Shown here in pieces: positions 43,807 through 54,583 of a DNA stretch of 64,000 nt (the first letter of the stretch is position 1; the number at the start of each line of letters is the position of its first letter). The notes beneath the pieces are model-generated. The model did no database searches. It was not told the DNA's origin and was given only the letters and a program-made list of their open reading frames with translations. The stretch is from Eutreptiella sp. 'Long Island Sound 2002'. Lineage: Eukaryota > Euglenozoa > Euglenophyceae > Eutreptiales > Eutreptiaceae. The translations under genes and the position numbers were made by a program. The stretch lies in contig OZ038385.1 of the NCBI GenBank assembly GCA_964036045.1, positions 36,612,063 through 36,676,062 of the forward strand, read 5' to 3'.

Positions 43807-44124
43807 CCCACCACCCGCCCCCGCGCCCGCCCCCTCACTGTGTGCGGCGGTGCATATGAGTCTGAGATTCTTTGTTGGTGGGTTGTTCGATACTTGCGGT
43901 ATATTTCTGTCAGTTGTTATAATTTTGGGGCTTAGGCCTGCATCAGTGCTGCTTCACGTGTTTGGATCGCCGGTGTGTGTACGTGTGTGGTTGTGTCCCG
44001 TAGACCCGGCGGGGTGTTTTGGAGAGCGCACACTAAGGCCTGTGGCGCTATGGGCGAGTACAGCTTTAGATCTATTGCAGGCGATGAAGTCGCCCGCAGC
44101 ACTCTGACTGTTTTGGTCGGCCAG
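43807..44124. other. Orphan 318-bp segment between the two DIRS copies
   Basis: Starts with a C-rich stretch (cccaccacccgccccc) directly after the terminal block and ends where minus-copy homology begins (agggacac). It matches nothing else in the window. It could be the true right end of the plus element or captured flanking DNA. Confidence 0.6.
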
Positions 44125-44745
44125 AGGGACACTTTTTCTGTGGACTTCGGGATCACAAACGGCCAGCATGTCGCCCTCAAAGGGCAATCCTCATCCATAA
44201 TGGTAACTATCCCCTCACGCAATAACCATTTAACCATGGGCCGCACCAAAGCCTCCCTATTAGACGAGTGACTTTCTCTCTCCAAGTGAAAATCGGACAC
44301 AGACGCCTCAAAATCAGGGGGGGCCAACTCACACCACAGATCATCGGAAATCGTGTAGTTCCCCACCGCCCCTAAACCCCTCTCCACCAGCTGCGGGTCC
44401 ACCCTGCCCACCTGCGGCACTGGCGACGTAGACAAATGCAAAAGAGCCTGCCAAGACTCAGTGGTAAATTCTGACAGCGCGTTAAAAATTATATCCGGCG
44501 CTGACCGCAAACGGTAGTCCTCACACGTCACAAACAAGCGAAGCACAAACAAATGGAGTCGCTTCATGAGTAGCAGAACCCTGCAAGACAGTGCCTGGCG
44601 AAGCCACGGTAAGAACGTAAAGAAGGCCTTCAAAAACTGTACAAATAACGGAACTGGTTCCGAACGCACATACAACAGGTCTGCCCTGGTCAGAGGGCGG
44701 GGCCCCCCATCCGCCAATGTTATAACCTGCAGTGATCCCTGCGCT
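44125..44745 (-). pseudogene. DIRS minus copy, truncated reverse transcriptase
   Basis: Matches the first ~190 residues of the plus-copy RT up to KSTEKVSL and then stops matching at 44,124, before any catalytic RT motif. The open frame extends upstream to 45,845, overlapping the recombinase ORF in another frame by more than 1 kb. Confidence 0.85.
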
Positions 44746-44775
44746 GAACTCAGCACTGGGCCACCAACAGGCTCG

Positions 44776-46341
44776 TCACAGGCAGATGGGGTTTCGCGAA
44801 TCGCCCCCACGGGGGGCGAATTTCCAGGCGACCCCCCCCCCCCCGCGTTTGCCTGCCGCTGCACTGCCGCCTTGGCCCTGATTCTCCGGTGGGGAACGCA
44901 CAGCCACTTTGCTGGCAGGCCCGACTGGAGGCCCATCAGGATGCCTCCTCTTGGAGGCAGGCCGTCTGGCTTTTGCATTACCCAGGCCCACCTTCGCGCT
45001 CGCCGCATGATGCCGCTGGACAGATATGGAACCGCCCAGACCAACGACTCGCCGCTTGGGCCTCGGTTTACCGTCGCCGTCGACCTCTGCTGCGCCACTT
45101 CTCGGTGTCTTGCCGGCTCCCTTAGATCGCAGCTTCCTCTTGCCGCCCCCGACCCGAGGTCCGGTTCCCGGCGTGAATTGTGGAGGACGTTCCCCCGGAC
45201 CATCGGGCGGTGCGGGCTCCGCGGGGGAGCCACAGGCGCTTGCTGTGGACACGGCGGAGGCCGAAGACTCCGAGGGGATGGACGAAGAATCCGAATCAGA
45301 CTCCACGTCTTCCATTTCCCCTTGATGCGGCGCCACATCCATTTCAGGAAGAGATACCACAGGCCCCGCAGGCACCGGGGCAGCGATTTCCAGCGACGCC
45401 TTCGGGGACTTCCTTTCGGGATTAGCATACATGGGGTCACCCCACAGGTCGGCCAGCAGCACACCCAACCGCTCACCAGGAGCCTGGCCACCCACAGGCC
45501 ATGGAAGCACCAAAGCCCCAACCATCGCAGGGTCAGAGTAGCCCAGAGCGTACTCCAACGCTGTGGCCAGCCGTTTCCACCTCCCCCACCAAACGAAATA
45601 GGCCACATTTGGAGAGCGGTGGAAGGCGGCCGCAGCGCCCCCCCGCCGCATGGAATGCCACCGATGGTCACTATACGGGGAATCACGGAGGAGGTCTGCG
45701 AAGATCTTCTCCACTGCCTCAACCCCTCCCCTAACCAACGGTTGACCCTCTGGGACGCAGCTTGCCGCGGCGTAGGATCTAAGGAACCGGACCCACGAGC
45801 GTCCCCACTCATAAAGCGGGCGCCGCACTTCCCTGTGGCCTCCAACCTTGGTAGTGACGAACAGGACCACGGAATCGCTTGCCAGTCCCGCTAGCGTGAT
45901 GGACACCGCTTCAGAGACCCGCAAGAAGAGAAGGCAACTGAGGTTCGCCAACGCCGCCACTGCCTGCTCAACCGCTGAGGCCGCTCTGGCCCACAAGAGG
46001 CTGAGACCCTCTGGTCCCAGGTATGGCTGTCCCGGTGTCGGTTTTCCAGACTTTGCAAGTCTCCAGTGGATGGCTTGAACACAGCCCGGGAGCAGCCTGA
46101 TATCTTTCGCCGCTCGAGTCGCGGACACATAACCCCTGAGGGTGGATCTGGCCTGCCCCATAGAGACCCTTGACGCCAAGAAGTCAGACAACGTGTCAGT
46201 AAGCGGCGTCCGCAAAGCCCTGGTTCCCTCATACTTCGCCACCGCGGACAGGGCGGAACGGTATCGGGCTTGCGTTTTTGGGGCCCAGCCCCGAACGCCC
46301 ACGGCCGCCACCCTAAACGATCCAACAGCCGCCATCGCCAT
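44776..46341 (-). CDS. DIRS minus copy, intact tyrosine recombinase
   Basis: 521 codons from ATG (MAMAAVGSFRVAAVG) to TGA, without interruption. It would cut and rejoin DNA to integrate the circular element copy. Residues 1-130 form the N-terminal core-binding part. The catalytic part contains Arg in LFLRVSEAVS, Lys in VTTKVGGH, the His-x2-Arg box (HRWHSMRRGGA), Trp in FVWWGRWKR and the Tyr nucleophile region ALEYALGYS. A 200-residue C-terminal tail is acidic and Ser-rich, then basic and Pro/Gly-rich (GGGKRKLRSKGAGK), unusual for the family. It is the best-preserved enzyme ORF in the window. Confidence 0.88.
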   Translation of the reverse strand: MAMAAVGSFRVAAVGVRGWAPKTQARYRSALSAVAKYEGTRALRTPLTDTLSDFLASRVSMGQARSTLRGYVSATRAAKDIRLLPGCVQAIHWRLAKSGKPTPGQPYLGPEGLSLLWARAASAVEQAVAALANLSCLLFLRVSEAVSITLAGLASDSVVLFVTTKVGGHREVRRPLYEWGRSWVRFLRSYAAASCVPEGQPLVRGGVEAVEKIFADLLRDSPYSDHRWHSMRRGGAAAAFHRSPNVAYFVWWGRWKRLATALEYALGYSDPAMVGALVLPWPVGGQAPGERLGVLLADLWGDPMYANPERKSPKASLEIAAPVPAGPVVSLPEMDVAPHQGEMEDVESDSDSSSIPSESSASAVSTASACGSPAEPAPPDGPGERPPQFTPGTGPRVGGGKRKLRSKGAGKTPRSGAAEVDGDGKPRPKRRVVGLGGSISVQRHHAASAKVGLGNAKARRPASKRRHPDGPPVGPASKVAVRSPPENQGQGGSAAAGKRGGGGVAWKFAPRGGDSRNPICL

Positions 46342-46482
46342 TGCCCACCCCGCCGCCTCCGCGCTGAATGTCGCTCTGGCAGCAGGTAAGGCCTCGCGGG
46401 TGGGGATTGGACGCGCGGGCTGGGAATCTTCACACCAACACGGCCATCCCCACCCCGCCCTGTCGCAGTGGCGACAGTCCCG

Positions 46483-47187
46483 TTAGGACCAGTGTGGACA
46501 CTGGAAATGCCAGTGCCGCAACTGCTCTGATGGGACGCCCTCTTTGGCGCATCTCTGGCAGTCGCCAGACGGGTGGGCGGATATTGGTACCCACCTTCCT
46601 TTCTTCGTCATCCAATGAAGGACGCCTTGTCGCATAGCGAAGTCGATGCCCTTATACTTAAAGGACGGCCCCCCGTTTTTGACCGCATCTGGCCAGCTCA
46701 TGGCATCCAGCGGGTTGGACGGGTCCGCCCGACTGCTGGACTCCGGCGCGAACCTCTGGGCGTACGCCTGCTGGGAGTCAAGGATGATACCTCAAATCGT
46801 GTAGGCCAGCCTGTCGCCCCTCGGGCATTCCATCGCATTGCCCATCACGTCGGACGGCCTGGCCGGTGCTGCACTTGCGCTTCTAACGTAGTCCCGCAGC
46901 GCCTCGCCGGACCGGCGCATCCAACTAGCTACTTTGTCGCCCCCCAACATGTGCTCCACTGCCTCTGCGGTCAAGTCCGGCACTGAATTTCTCTCCGCGA
47001 CGGCCAGGCTCTCCAACCGTGCTTGTAGGTGCCCGATCGCCTCTTGCTGGGACTGCAGCAACGCGCGCAGCTCCTCTGGCGACAACTGGCTGGTGTCCTG
47101 CACCAGCGCGTCCGCTCCGGAGCCCGAAGCTCCTTGGTCTGGGGCCCCAGACGACGCACTGTTAAACGGGGAGCGAAAGACCTGCAT
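46483..47187 (-). pseudogene. DIRS minus copy, gag-like ORF (nonsense mutation)
   Basis: Begins MQVFRSPFNSASSG like the plus copy, but TGA at 46,792-46,794 replaces the Trp codon of RIWGII. After it the frame continues to CQRCAKEG...HWHFQCPHWS. Point differences elsewhere are few, so the copies are young. Confidence 0.85.
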
Positions 47188-47214
47188 GCTGCTTCACAAA
47201 AACACAATAAATTT

Positions 47215-49645
47215 TCAACATCCTCGCACCCTGCTGATGACCGTTCGAGACCACTTTGTAATGACTTTTTTGATGGTAGGGAACCCCCCTAGAACATTAG
47301 CATTTCCCTCCAATAATTTTATGTGTTGGTGTCTGCTAGTGGACCACACCGACTCGTCGTCCCAGACGATCGATTTGCTGACACTGCAGACTGAACCTTG
47401 CTTGACCTGAAGCACTTGAATATGCATTTTGGAGCTATTGTTGCGTTGACCGACACAGTCAATAATAACGCGAAGGTGGTCGGCTACTTGCTGTCTGTCG
47501 TTTATGCTAGAAAACCCCACTGTGTCGTCGACATAGCCCAGAGAAGCAATCGTTTCTACCGAGGGGGGAACACACACCGGAACCCCAAACCCAAGTTGAC
47601 GCATGGCAAGATGTATCAAATTAACCGCAAGTATGTAAAAAAGTGGATCTAAACCCCCCCCTTGTAGTACACCCTCCACTTGACAATACGACTCGGAAAG
47701 GCCCAGGGCAGAAACCACGTATTGCCTGAAGGACATGTAGTGATGAACCACTTCATGCACTACTCCACGTAAAAACGGATACATCTCTGCCACCCTCAGA
47801 ATGGCTTGCCTGTTGATTTCATCAAAGGCACCAGAGAAGTCTAGGAACATCGTCGTGACATCACCCCGTATCGCCAGGGACTGTGTGATCACAGTGTGTA
47901 TCATGCGGCGGAGTGCATGTGCGGAAGACCCTTTAAACCCAGCATGTTGTCTACAGCCTGACTCACTTGGTGCCGTGGCCAGCTGAATCATCAAAGGGGC
48001 ATACAGTTTAGCCTATATGCGAAACAGGGCGGAGAGAAGTTTAATAGGCCTAGTATTGACATTGACATTGTCACCCGCAGATTTCTTCAGGGTAAGGTGT
48101 AGAGCAGAGAAAACCTCCAAAGGCCACTGATCAAAAGGAAGTCTCATTATCTGAGTCACTCGGAAGAGGGACGCCAGCCCCATCCATTTTACTAGATTTG
48201 GTATAAAACCATCAACCCCTGCCGTCGCACTGGTCAGTTTGTGGCGGATACGCAACAGGGACTGTACTGAGACCTGCATCTCTTGTGAGAGAATTAGGTA
48301 CCTGCGGGCCTCGATTGCAACAGGGGTGGGGTGCAGCACATACCTGTGGCTCATGACAGACTGAACCCACTCGGGAGGGATTGTAATGGAACGCACTTGG
48401 TATTTCAGTACACACTCCCTAGGGAACACCTGCAGGATGTCCCTACCCGTCACTAGAGATTGAGACGAAGTGTCCGTTACCTGATGCAACACAATGAACG
48501 GGTTTGCTGCTTGTAACCTCAGCACCTTCATGGTTCGTCCCGTGAGACCTGTTCCTGACACAGATTTCCAGTCGGTAATCGCCGTAGACCAGTATTTGGA
48601 GGACAATTTGAACTCTAGGGAGCGTTGCACTCTCCAGCCCTGCCCGCCTGCAATTGCCTTGAGAGACGCAACTACTGATTTCAGCTCTGAGTGGATCTCT
48701 TCAGATTTGGGACTACTCACCACATGGTTGACGACTGTGATACACTCTCTATAGGCCCGTAGCCGGCTAGACGCATCACAGATGCCGAGACTCATGGCTT
48801 CCATGAGATTGGAAAAAATCACTCGGCTGTCGTGGTCCCTATTGCGAGGTTCAATTGGGCGCATCAGAGACCCTGTGGCTCCTGCCCTTGCTGTCTGACA
48901 CCCCTGAATCCAAACAACTGGGTGGTCGCCAACCTCTCTCAGCCACATACCGCAGGATTGTCCCGAGACCCCTTTCAGGATGCAAAAGTCCTTGAGAAGT
49001 TTAACCTCCCCTGCATGAACGCGACACTGGCACCCAGAAACTTAATAAGAGCAACAGACAATTTATGCGTGCGGATGTCCCTATTCCAGTCACCCCCCAC
49101 AATGAGCCACGACACCGGTAGCTGTTGGAGACTGTAAACCAGATCTACTAACTGTTGATTGTATAACAGGTCGTCAGTCCTCTGCGCCATGTGGACGCTA
49201 CCCCCAAACCCCAGGCATTGTGAACTACCACAAGAAAAGAACTTTTAGTATCCAGAAGAACAGTTTTGAACTGTGCCCAGGATGACAGAACCCAGACTTC
49301 CTAGCCTTTACCAACGTCGCTGTGAGCAGAGGAGCGATGCCAAAAGCCATCAATGTGCCGCATGTCTAGCTTTTTCACTGAGCCCCAGGTTTCTTGAATG
49401 AACAGCACCTTGGCATCTGAAGTGACACACATCTCAACCACTTCATCCCACTTGGTCGTGCGTATTTCAACTGACCTATTCAACCCCTGAACATTAGCAG
49501 ACAAGCAGCTCCACAGCAACGCGACAGGGGTGGCAGATTCAGGATTAGGAATGGAGCTCCACGCTTGCACTTCGTAGTACTGTAGTGACCACCAGGGGGG
49601 GGGGGGGGGGTCCAATTGAGCCAGACATGTAACGTCATGACACAT
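47215..49645 (-). pseudogene. LINE A ORF2: AP-endonuclease and reverse transcriptase
   Basis: APE part: SANVQGLN, then LFIQETWGS, and further on WLIVGGDWNRDI, the Asp-Asn metal/base-recognition block. RT part: AGVDGFIPNLVKW, RPIKLLSALFRI, MFLDFSGAFDEINR, GVLQGGGLDPLFY and the catalytic GYVDDTVGF. The frame is interrupted by TAG at 49,301-49,303 and again at 48,013-48,015, each with clear homology continuing in the same frame afterwards. At 47,221 the DIRS composite cuts the gene. When intact it would nick the target and prime reverse transcription there. Confidence 0.88.
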
Positions 49646-52370
49646 TCATGCGGGACGCATCGACACAAAATTTTTTCTGTCTGCCAACCCCGAGACAAGG
49701 GATCCCACTCAGTCACTCTGCAGACATCCTGCCACCACCCAGTGGTGTCATCCACAATTTCCTTGCGGTGTCGTGCCACCGCCTTTCCTGACTTGACTAA
49801 CACTTGGTGTTGTCTGCCCCACTGTAAAGAATTGACCACGACCCAAAGGGGAAGAACACACTCCGGTTCAACGAAATCCACAGGGATGGGAGCCGCCAAC
49901 AGGCCCATCTTGCCCAAAACAACAGCATTGGTATACATGTGAAATTTAGTATCGCCACATGCCATGGTCGCTGACCTTACGAGGGTCCCATCCGCAGCTG
50001 ACGAGGGAACACCAAGTAAAGCCACGTGTCTGGACCCCACCATTTCTACCTTCTTAGTGAAACCTGTCCATTGAGGACTCATGATGCGGCAAACTGACAC
50101 TTTCCGATCACCACAGATCAGAACCCGATGGTGTTCAGTGTCGCAGCGCTCGACAGTAAGAGGGGGAACTCCGTCACTGGCCAACCGACCCCACGATGCG
50201 TCAAGACCTAGGGCAATTGTGGACACTTTAGTGTAGTCCCCTGTTTTTATCTTCTTACGTACTTTGTTGACCTTGGAAAGCGTTTTGCGTTTGGAAAACT
50301 CCTCGGCCGCCCATTCAGGCACGTTGTAGAACCTATGATCTCTGTGTTTCACTGCTAGTTCACCACACTCCTTAGCCGAAACCCAGCGCTCCAGCGAATC
50401 ATCATCCTCCCCTATCACGGTGGATTTAGCTGCGGAGTCATAAACTCTGGACAGACCCCAAATTGCGTGAGCCGACACAACCCCCCTGAGTTCATCAGGC
50501 ATTCCAGGCGGGGGAGAATGGAATCTAAGGATCCCTCCTAATTCCCGTTGAAGGCCCCAACCCCACATGGATATGAGGGCATGAGAGGGGGAGAAGCGCG
50601 GAAACAGACACCACACCGGGGATTGCATTTTAGACGGCGAGAGAAACAGACCTGAAACAGGTGTACTCACAGGAGCCTCTTTGGCAGGCGCTGCCTGAGG
50701 AATATGAGAGCCAATCTTTCGCAGTCCTTCTACCAGTTGTAATTCCTTCACCTCAATGAGGTCTGAGCGGCCCAATGGGTCCCTGGATGCCCTGATGAGC
50801 AAGCTATCACGGTACTTGCCTCCCAGGATGGGATCTAGCCTGCTGGACGGAACAAACATGACAACCTCACCAAATTGGGACAGCATGTCCCGATAGACTC
50901 TGTAGTCGAGAGACAACTGACCGAAAGCAGCTTCAAAGCCCAAAAAGGAGTCAAGGGCATCAGTATGCTCAAACCCAGTGAGCAGAATGGGTTTCAAACG
51001 ATCCGTGGTGGACTTTGATTTTTCAACAATAACTTTACCCAGCCCTGACCCAGCCTGCCATTGCTGTACCGGCGGTGCAACATTATCAGAGATGGGGGCA
51101 TTGGCCTGACGTAGCTCAGAGGAGTTACTGCCCTGTGCAGTGGAAACCGATTCATCCAGCGTCAGTGTCCTGACTACTCCCTCTACCCGCGGTTTCTTGG
51201 AGTTTTTTGGTTTGGACGCAGAGGGCTTGGACGCATCTGCTCCTGAGGAAGGACTGGAAATAACATTGCGTTTCCTATTAGCCTCGGCAGCTAGCTTGGC
51301 CTGCAGGCGATGCCCTTCCTCTTCTGCCTGCCGAAGAGGACGCATCCATTTGAGCAACGCTACCATGACACCCTTCCAGAACCTGCCCTCAACCGGTGTG
51401 GCTGACTTCAACCTCAACAAAATATTACTCCTGATTCCCGAGGCAGCCAACAGCAAAACTTCAACAGGAACATCCTCACTGTACATCTCAGCAACCAAGG
51501 ACTACAGTTTATCTTCCTCATTGATCGAAAGATCATCAACGGTGTTGACCAGGGAGATGGCACCCAAGACATCAGCAGACTCCGAATTTTGTTCCTGTGG
51601 GCACGTCTGTGGGTTGATCTGGAGCCTCTGAGAGAGCGTCGGATTCGCTAAAAATTTCCTTGTAAAAGGCTGACCAGATAGAGCGAAGTTCGGACTTGGC
51701 ATTGAGACGTGCAGTGCTCCATTCGGTAAGCATGGGTCTGTCTGAGACTTGTGCAATGGTGGCCAGCATGGCATCCGAAAGGGAGTATTTTGAGGAGATG
51801 TTTGAGAAGCTTTCCGGTACTCTCTTGGATTTGACAACCTGACGACAGATGTCCTTCTCAGCAGCATCTGGTAACTTGCCCACCAGGGAACTCCAGGTAT
51901 TAGTCTCAATGTCGGGACGCAATTTGAGGACCTCATCCAACACTGTGTTGTCAATGGACTCGGCCAGAATACACATTGTCATGATCCTGGCTCTGACACT
52001 GTCTGGTTGAACCCACAGGCCCACCGGTTCTTCTACAGGGTCCCCATGAGAGGGCAGCCATCGCAATTTTGTAGGGGTGCCCCCTTTTTGAATGTGACCA
52101 AACTCCAGAGAAATTGTTGCCATGGGGCTGAACATGTGGGGTGGAGAGAAAACCAATAAGATTACCACTGCGAGACTGGTATAGGCACCGATACTCACTA
52201 TCTGCATGCCCCTGGGCCTCAGGCAGTTGCGTTCTGTCTGGCATACCCCACACGTTCCACCGACGCCGATACTCACTATCTGCGCGCCGTAAATGCTGCC
52301 CATGCCAGGTGGAAGTACCCACCGAGTGATGCCAGATTTTGTCATTCAGGGACGCCGATACTCACTATCT
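47221..52370 (-). mobile_element. LINE copy A, 5' section
   Basis: Upstream part of the LINE whose 3' section is at 35,702-38,209; together about 7.7 kb. It holds ORF1, an APE-type endonuclease and the RT. The 5' limit is uncertain; ORF1-like coding begins near 52,130 and the 5' leader includes three copies of a 19-bp motif. Order (ORF1, APE, RT, RNase H, zinc finger) fits the I/R1-like groups of LINEs. Confidence 0.85.
49480..52345 (-). pseudogene. LINE A ORF1 (damaged)
   Basis: A likely start is MATISLEFGHIQKGG near 52,125; the open frame extends upstream. The first ~190 codons are followed by a one-step frame change near 51,605 (TDVP to QEQNSESADV), then TAG at 51,502-51,504, after which 670 codons are open in the same frame. 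Features: a Lys/Glu-rich segment (RQAEEEGHRLQAKLAAEANRKR), a Ser/Lys-rich linker (SKPKNSKKPR) and a long C-terminal part without a zinc knuckle. I cannot match it to a named ORF1 domain. It meets ORF2 at a 13-base G-run (minus-strand C-run) near 49,597-49,610. Confidence 0.7.
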
Positions 52371-52372
52371 GC
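52187..52372. repeat. Three copies of a 19-bp motif at the LINE 5' end
   Basis: gccgatactcactatctgc occurs at 52,265-52,283 and 52,354-52,372, with an imperfect copy at 52,187-52,205 (accgatactc). Spacings are 78 and 89 bp. On the LINE strand it contains AGTGAGTATC, which resembles a splice donor, and translates as QIVSIG in one frame. Confidence 0.85.
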
Positions 52373-54280
52373 ACGTCACGACAAATCAGAATGTTACCGG
52401 CTTGACTATGAGTCAATCGCACACGGCCCCCACCTCCTAGTTACCTCCTTTCCTGATTCGTGTCCCGTACCTCCGTCCCTTGCCCTCCCAACAGCCTAAC
52501 TGCAGACGCAGACAACTGACGACCAACAAGGAAAGTAAAGAAAAACCAAGCGCTATAGGCCTGTCGGCTCCTGAAGGGTGTGAAGAACCGCATCAAGCAG
52601 TCGCGCAAATGAAAACAAAACACTGTGACAACCCGTGCCCTTGACTGCGGACAGACTTTTCTGGCATAGCGCTGTCTATGCCTTCACCGCATGAGAAACC
52701 AAAAGCATTCGGGAAAATCTTCTAAGTGTCCGTAAAGGTTCAGCAGCATGCAAAATTTTGCGAGTTGTTATCTACTCCCTGACCTGTCACAGTCGAATGT
52801 GTGGAAGCCGAAGCTGAGGGGCAGACAAGGTGGGGGTTGCCCTGGAGGGGAGGGTAGAGAGGAACTTACAGCTTTTTATTTTTAGAACCTACGACGCTCT
52901 CTCAGACCTCTTGGTTCCCCAGGTGTCCTCTCCTCCCCCCCTTGTAGGGCTGAAACTGAAACCTGGCTACCTGGGCACCCAGCCTACAGGCAGCACACTT
53001 TAACTCAGAAATAATGGTCCCGGATGAAAATAAAAATGAAAATTTCACAAAGCGGTGTTGCCTGTGGCCCCCAGAAAATAGAAAAAATTGTGGGAAAATC
53101 ATTCGGGGAAGAGGTCAAGAGCGCGTGGGGGGTTAAGGGGACTTCACTGCCTAGACATGGTCCCAGTCTCCGAGTCCCCCCATGACAGGGAGACCCCGAT
53201 CGTGATGGAACTGGCACCCTGGAGCCCCAATCTCCTAGGGAGGCAATAGGAGCTGGAAGGGAGGAAGAGACCCGTGATTCTATGGGTGAGAGGGGAAGAG
53301 GGGGAAACATAACTGAGATCCATCTTCAGGGTCCGACATTGTGTGACGGACATGTTGCTAAGATAAAAACCGACATTGCTGTACCGCCGCTCCCAGAGGG
53401 GGAGGCCAGCGGATCTGTACGCGGACTGCTGGCGGGGCACGGGTCACCCCGGTGCCGTCTCCACCTCCCGCGACCCCTGCGATATATCCGTCCCCAGCCC
53501 AGACCCGAACATCTGGGAGGGGAACCCGTCCACCATTTGAAGGCCTTCAGTGATGCACCCCAGTATGAGTCTAGTTGAACATCCTGCTCTGTTCCTATTT
53601 AGGTTGTGTGATGGCTGTGAGACCTGTTGACACGGTTGCCCCGCATTGCATCGCAGGGCAGGACCGGTAGCCCCCCGTGACAACAGATCCCTGGCCGAAG
53701 GCCATGACTTTGCAGCATGTTTCAGTGACTGTGATGAAGTGACTGATCCCCAGACACTTCACAGTTTGTTCCCCAGTTTGAACCCAGATTGATGTTCAGG
53801 AGGTACTCCAGATGGATCCCATGTACAAATCCAAGATCGTATCCCCGGTTGTACTCCAGAATGATCCCAAGATACCACCCTGATTGTACCCCACCTTTGT
53901 GATCTTCGGATCCCCATGTAAGTACCCCTGATTGTTCCCCAGGTTGAATACCCGGATGATCACCTGATATTCCCCTGATGGAACCCCAGAGAGATGACCT
54001 CCTGCTTGTTTGATATCTCTCCGAGCCCCCCCAGCAGGGAGGCGTCCGACTGACTCCTAGTCTCCTTCCGACATCGTATTCTGTCGAAACCTGAAAAGGA
54101 GAAGGAAAAGTAATTGTTTGAATCCTACCTACTTGGAGAGAGGTGCAGGAGCCCTCTTCATAGTATCTGTACCTGTACCCTTTCCCTGACGACTACTTCT
54201 GTCTACCCTGATGTCGTTGATTGTTGACCATTCCTACCTTTATCCTGTGAGGCATCGAAGATGTGGAACTGGTTAAGGAT
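52373..54280. other. Region without a recognised gene
   Basis: Mixed unique sequence. Near 53,750-54,000 there is a degenerate short-period repeat of the form ccc(c)agnttgtaccc / agatgatccc. No exon, RNA gene or element end could be supported; part may be LINE 5' UTR. Confidence 0.45.
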
Positions 54281-54583
54281 TACATACATACATACATACA
54301 TACGTACATACATACATACATACATACATACATACATACATACATACATACATACATACATACATACATACATACATACATACATACATACATACATACA
54401 TACACACACACATACATACATACATACATACATACATACATACATACATACATACATACATACATACATACATACATACATACATACATACATACATACA
54501 TACATACATACATACATACATACATACATACATACATACATACATACATACATACATACATACGTACATACATACATATGTAC
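54281..54583. repeat. (CATA)n microsatellite, tract 6
   Basis: About 300 bp of catacata with tacgtaca and cacacaca variants. Its right end grades into catatgtacatatata, where foldback element 1 starts. Confidence 0.97.

Larger units (their letters stand above)
38210..47220. mobile_element. DIRS-type tyrosine-recombinase retrotransposon, inverted composite
   Basis: A 9.0-kb insertion in LINE A. Its two ends are inverted repeats beginning TGTTGAAAATTTATTGTG and identical for about 58 bp. The left part (38,210-43,806) is a plus-strand element with gag-like, tyrosine recombinase, RT/RNase H and basic ORFs. The right part (47,220-44,125) is a minus-strand copy truncated within the RT. No target duplication is seen, as expected when a tyrosine recombinase, rather than a DDE integrase or an endonuclease, does the insertion. 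Arrangement may be one element inserted into or recombined with another, or an inverted dimer. Confidence 0.88.

Noticed and set aside
38243-47187. Bacterial or phage integrase origin of the recombinase
   Set aside because: Its linkage to a DIRS-type RT/RNase H and gag-like ORF inside a LINE fits a eukaryotic YR retrotransposon.
51502-52345. Reading the LINE 5' QIVSIG repeats as a real protein domain
   Set aside because: The peptide repeats come from the 19-bp motif lying upstream of the likely ORF1 start; leader sequence is the simpler reading.
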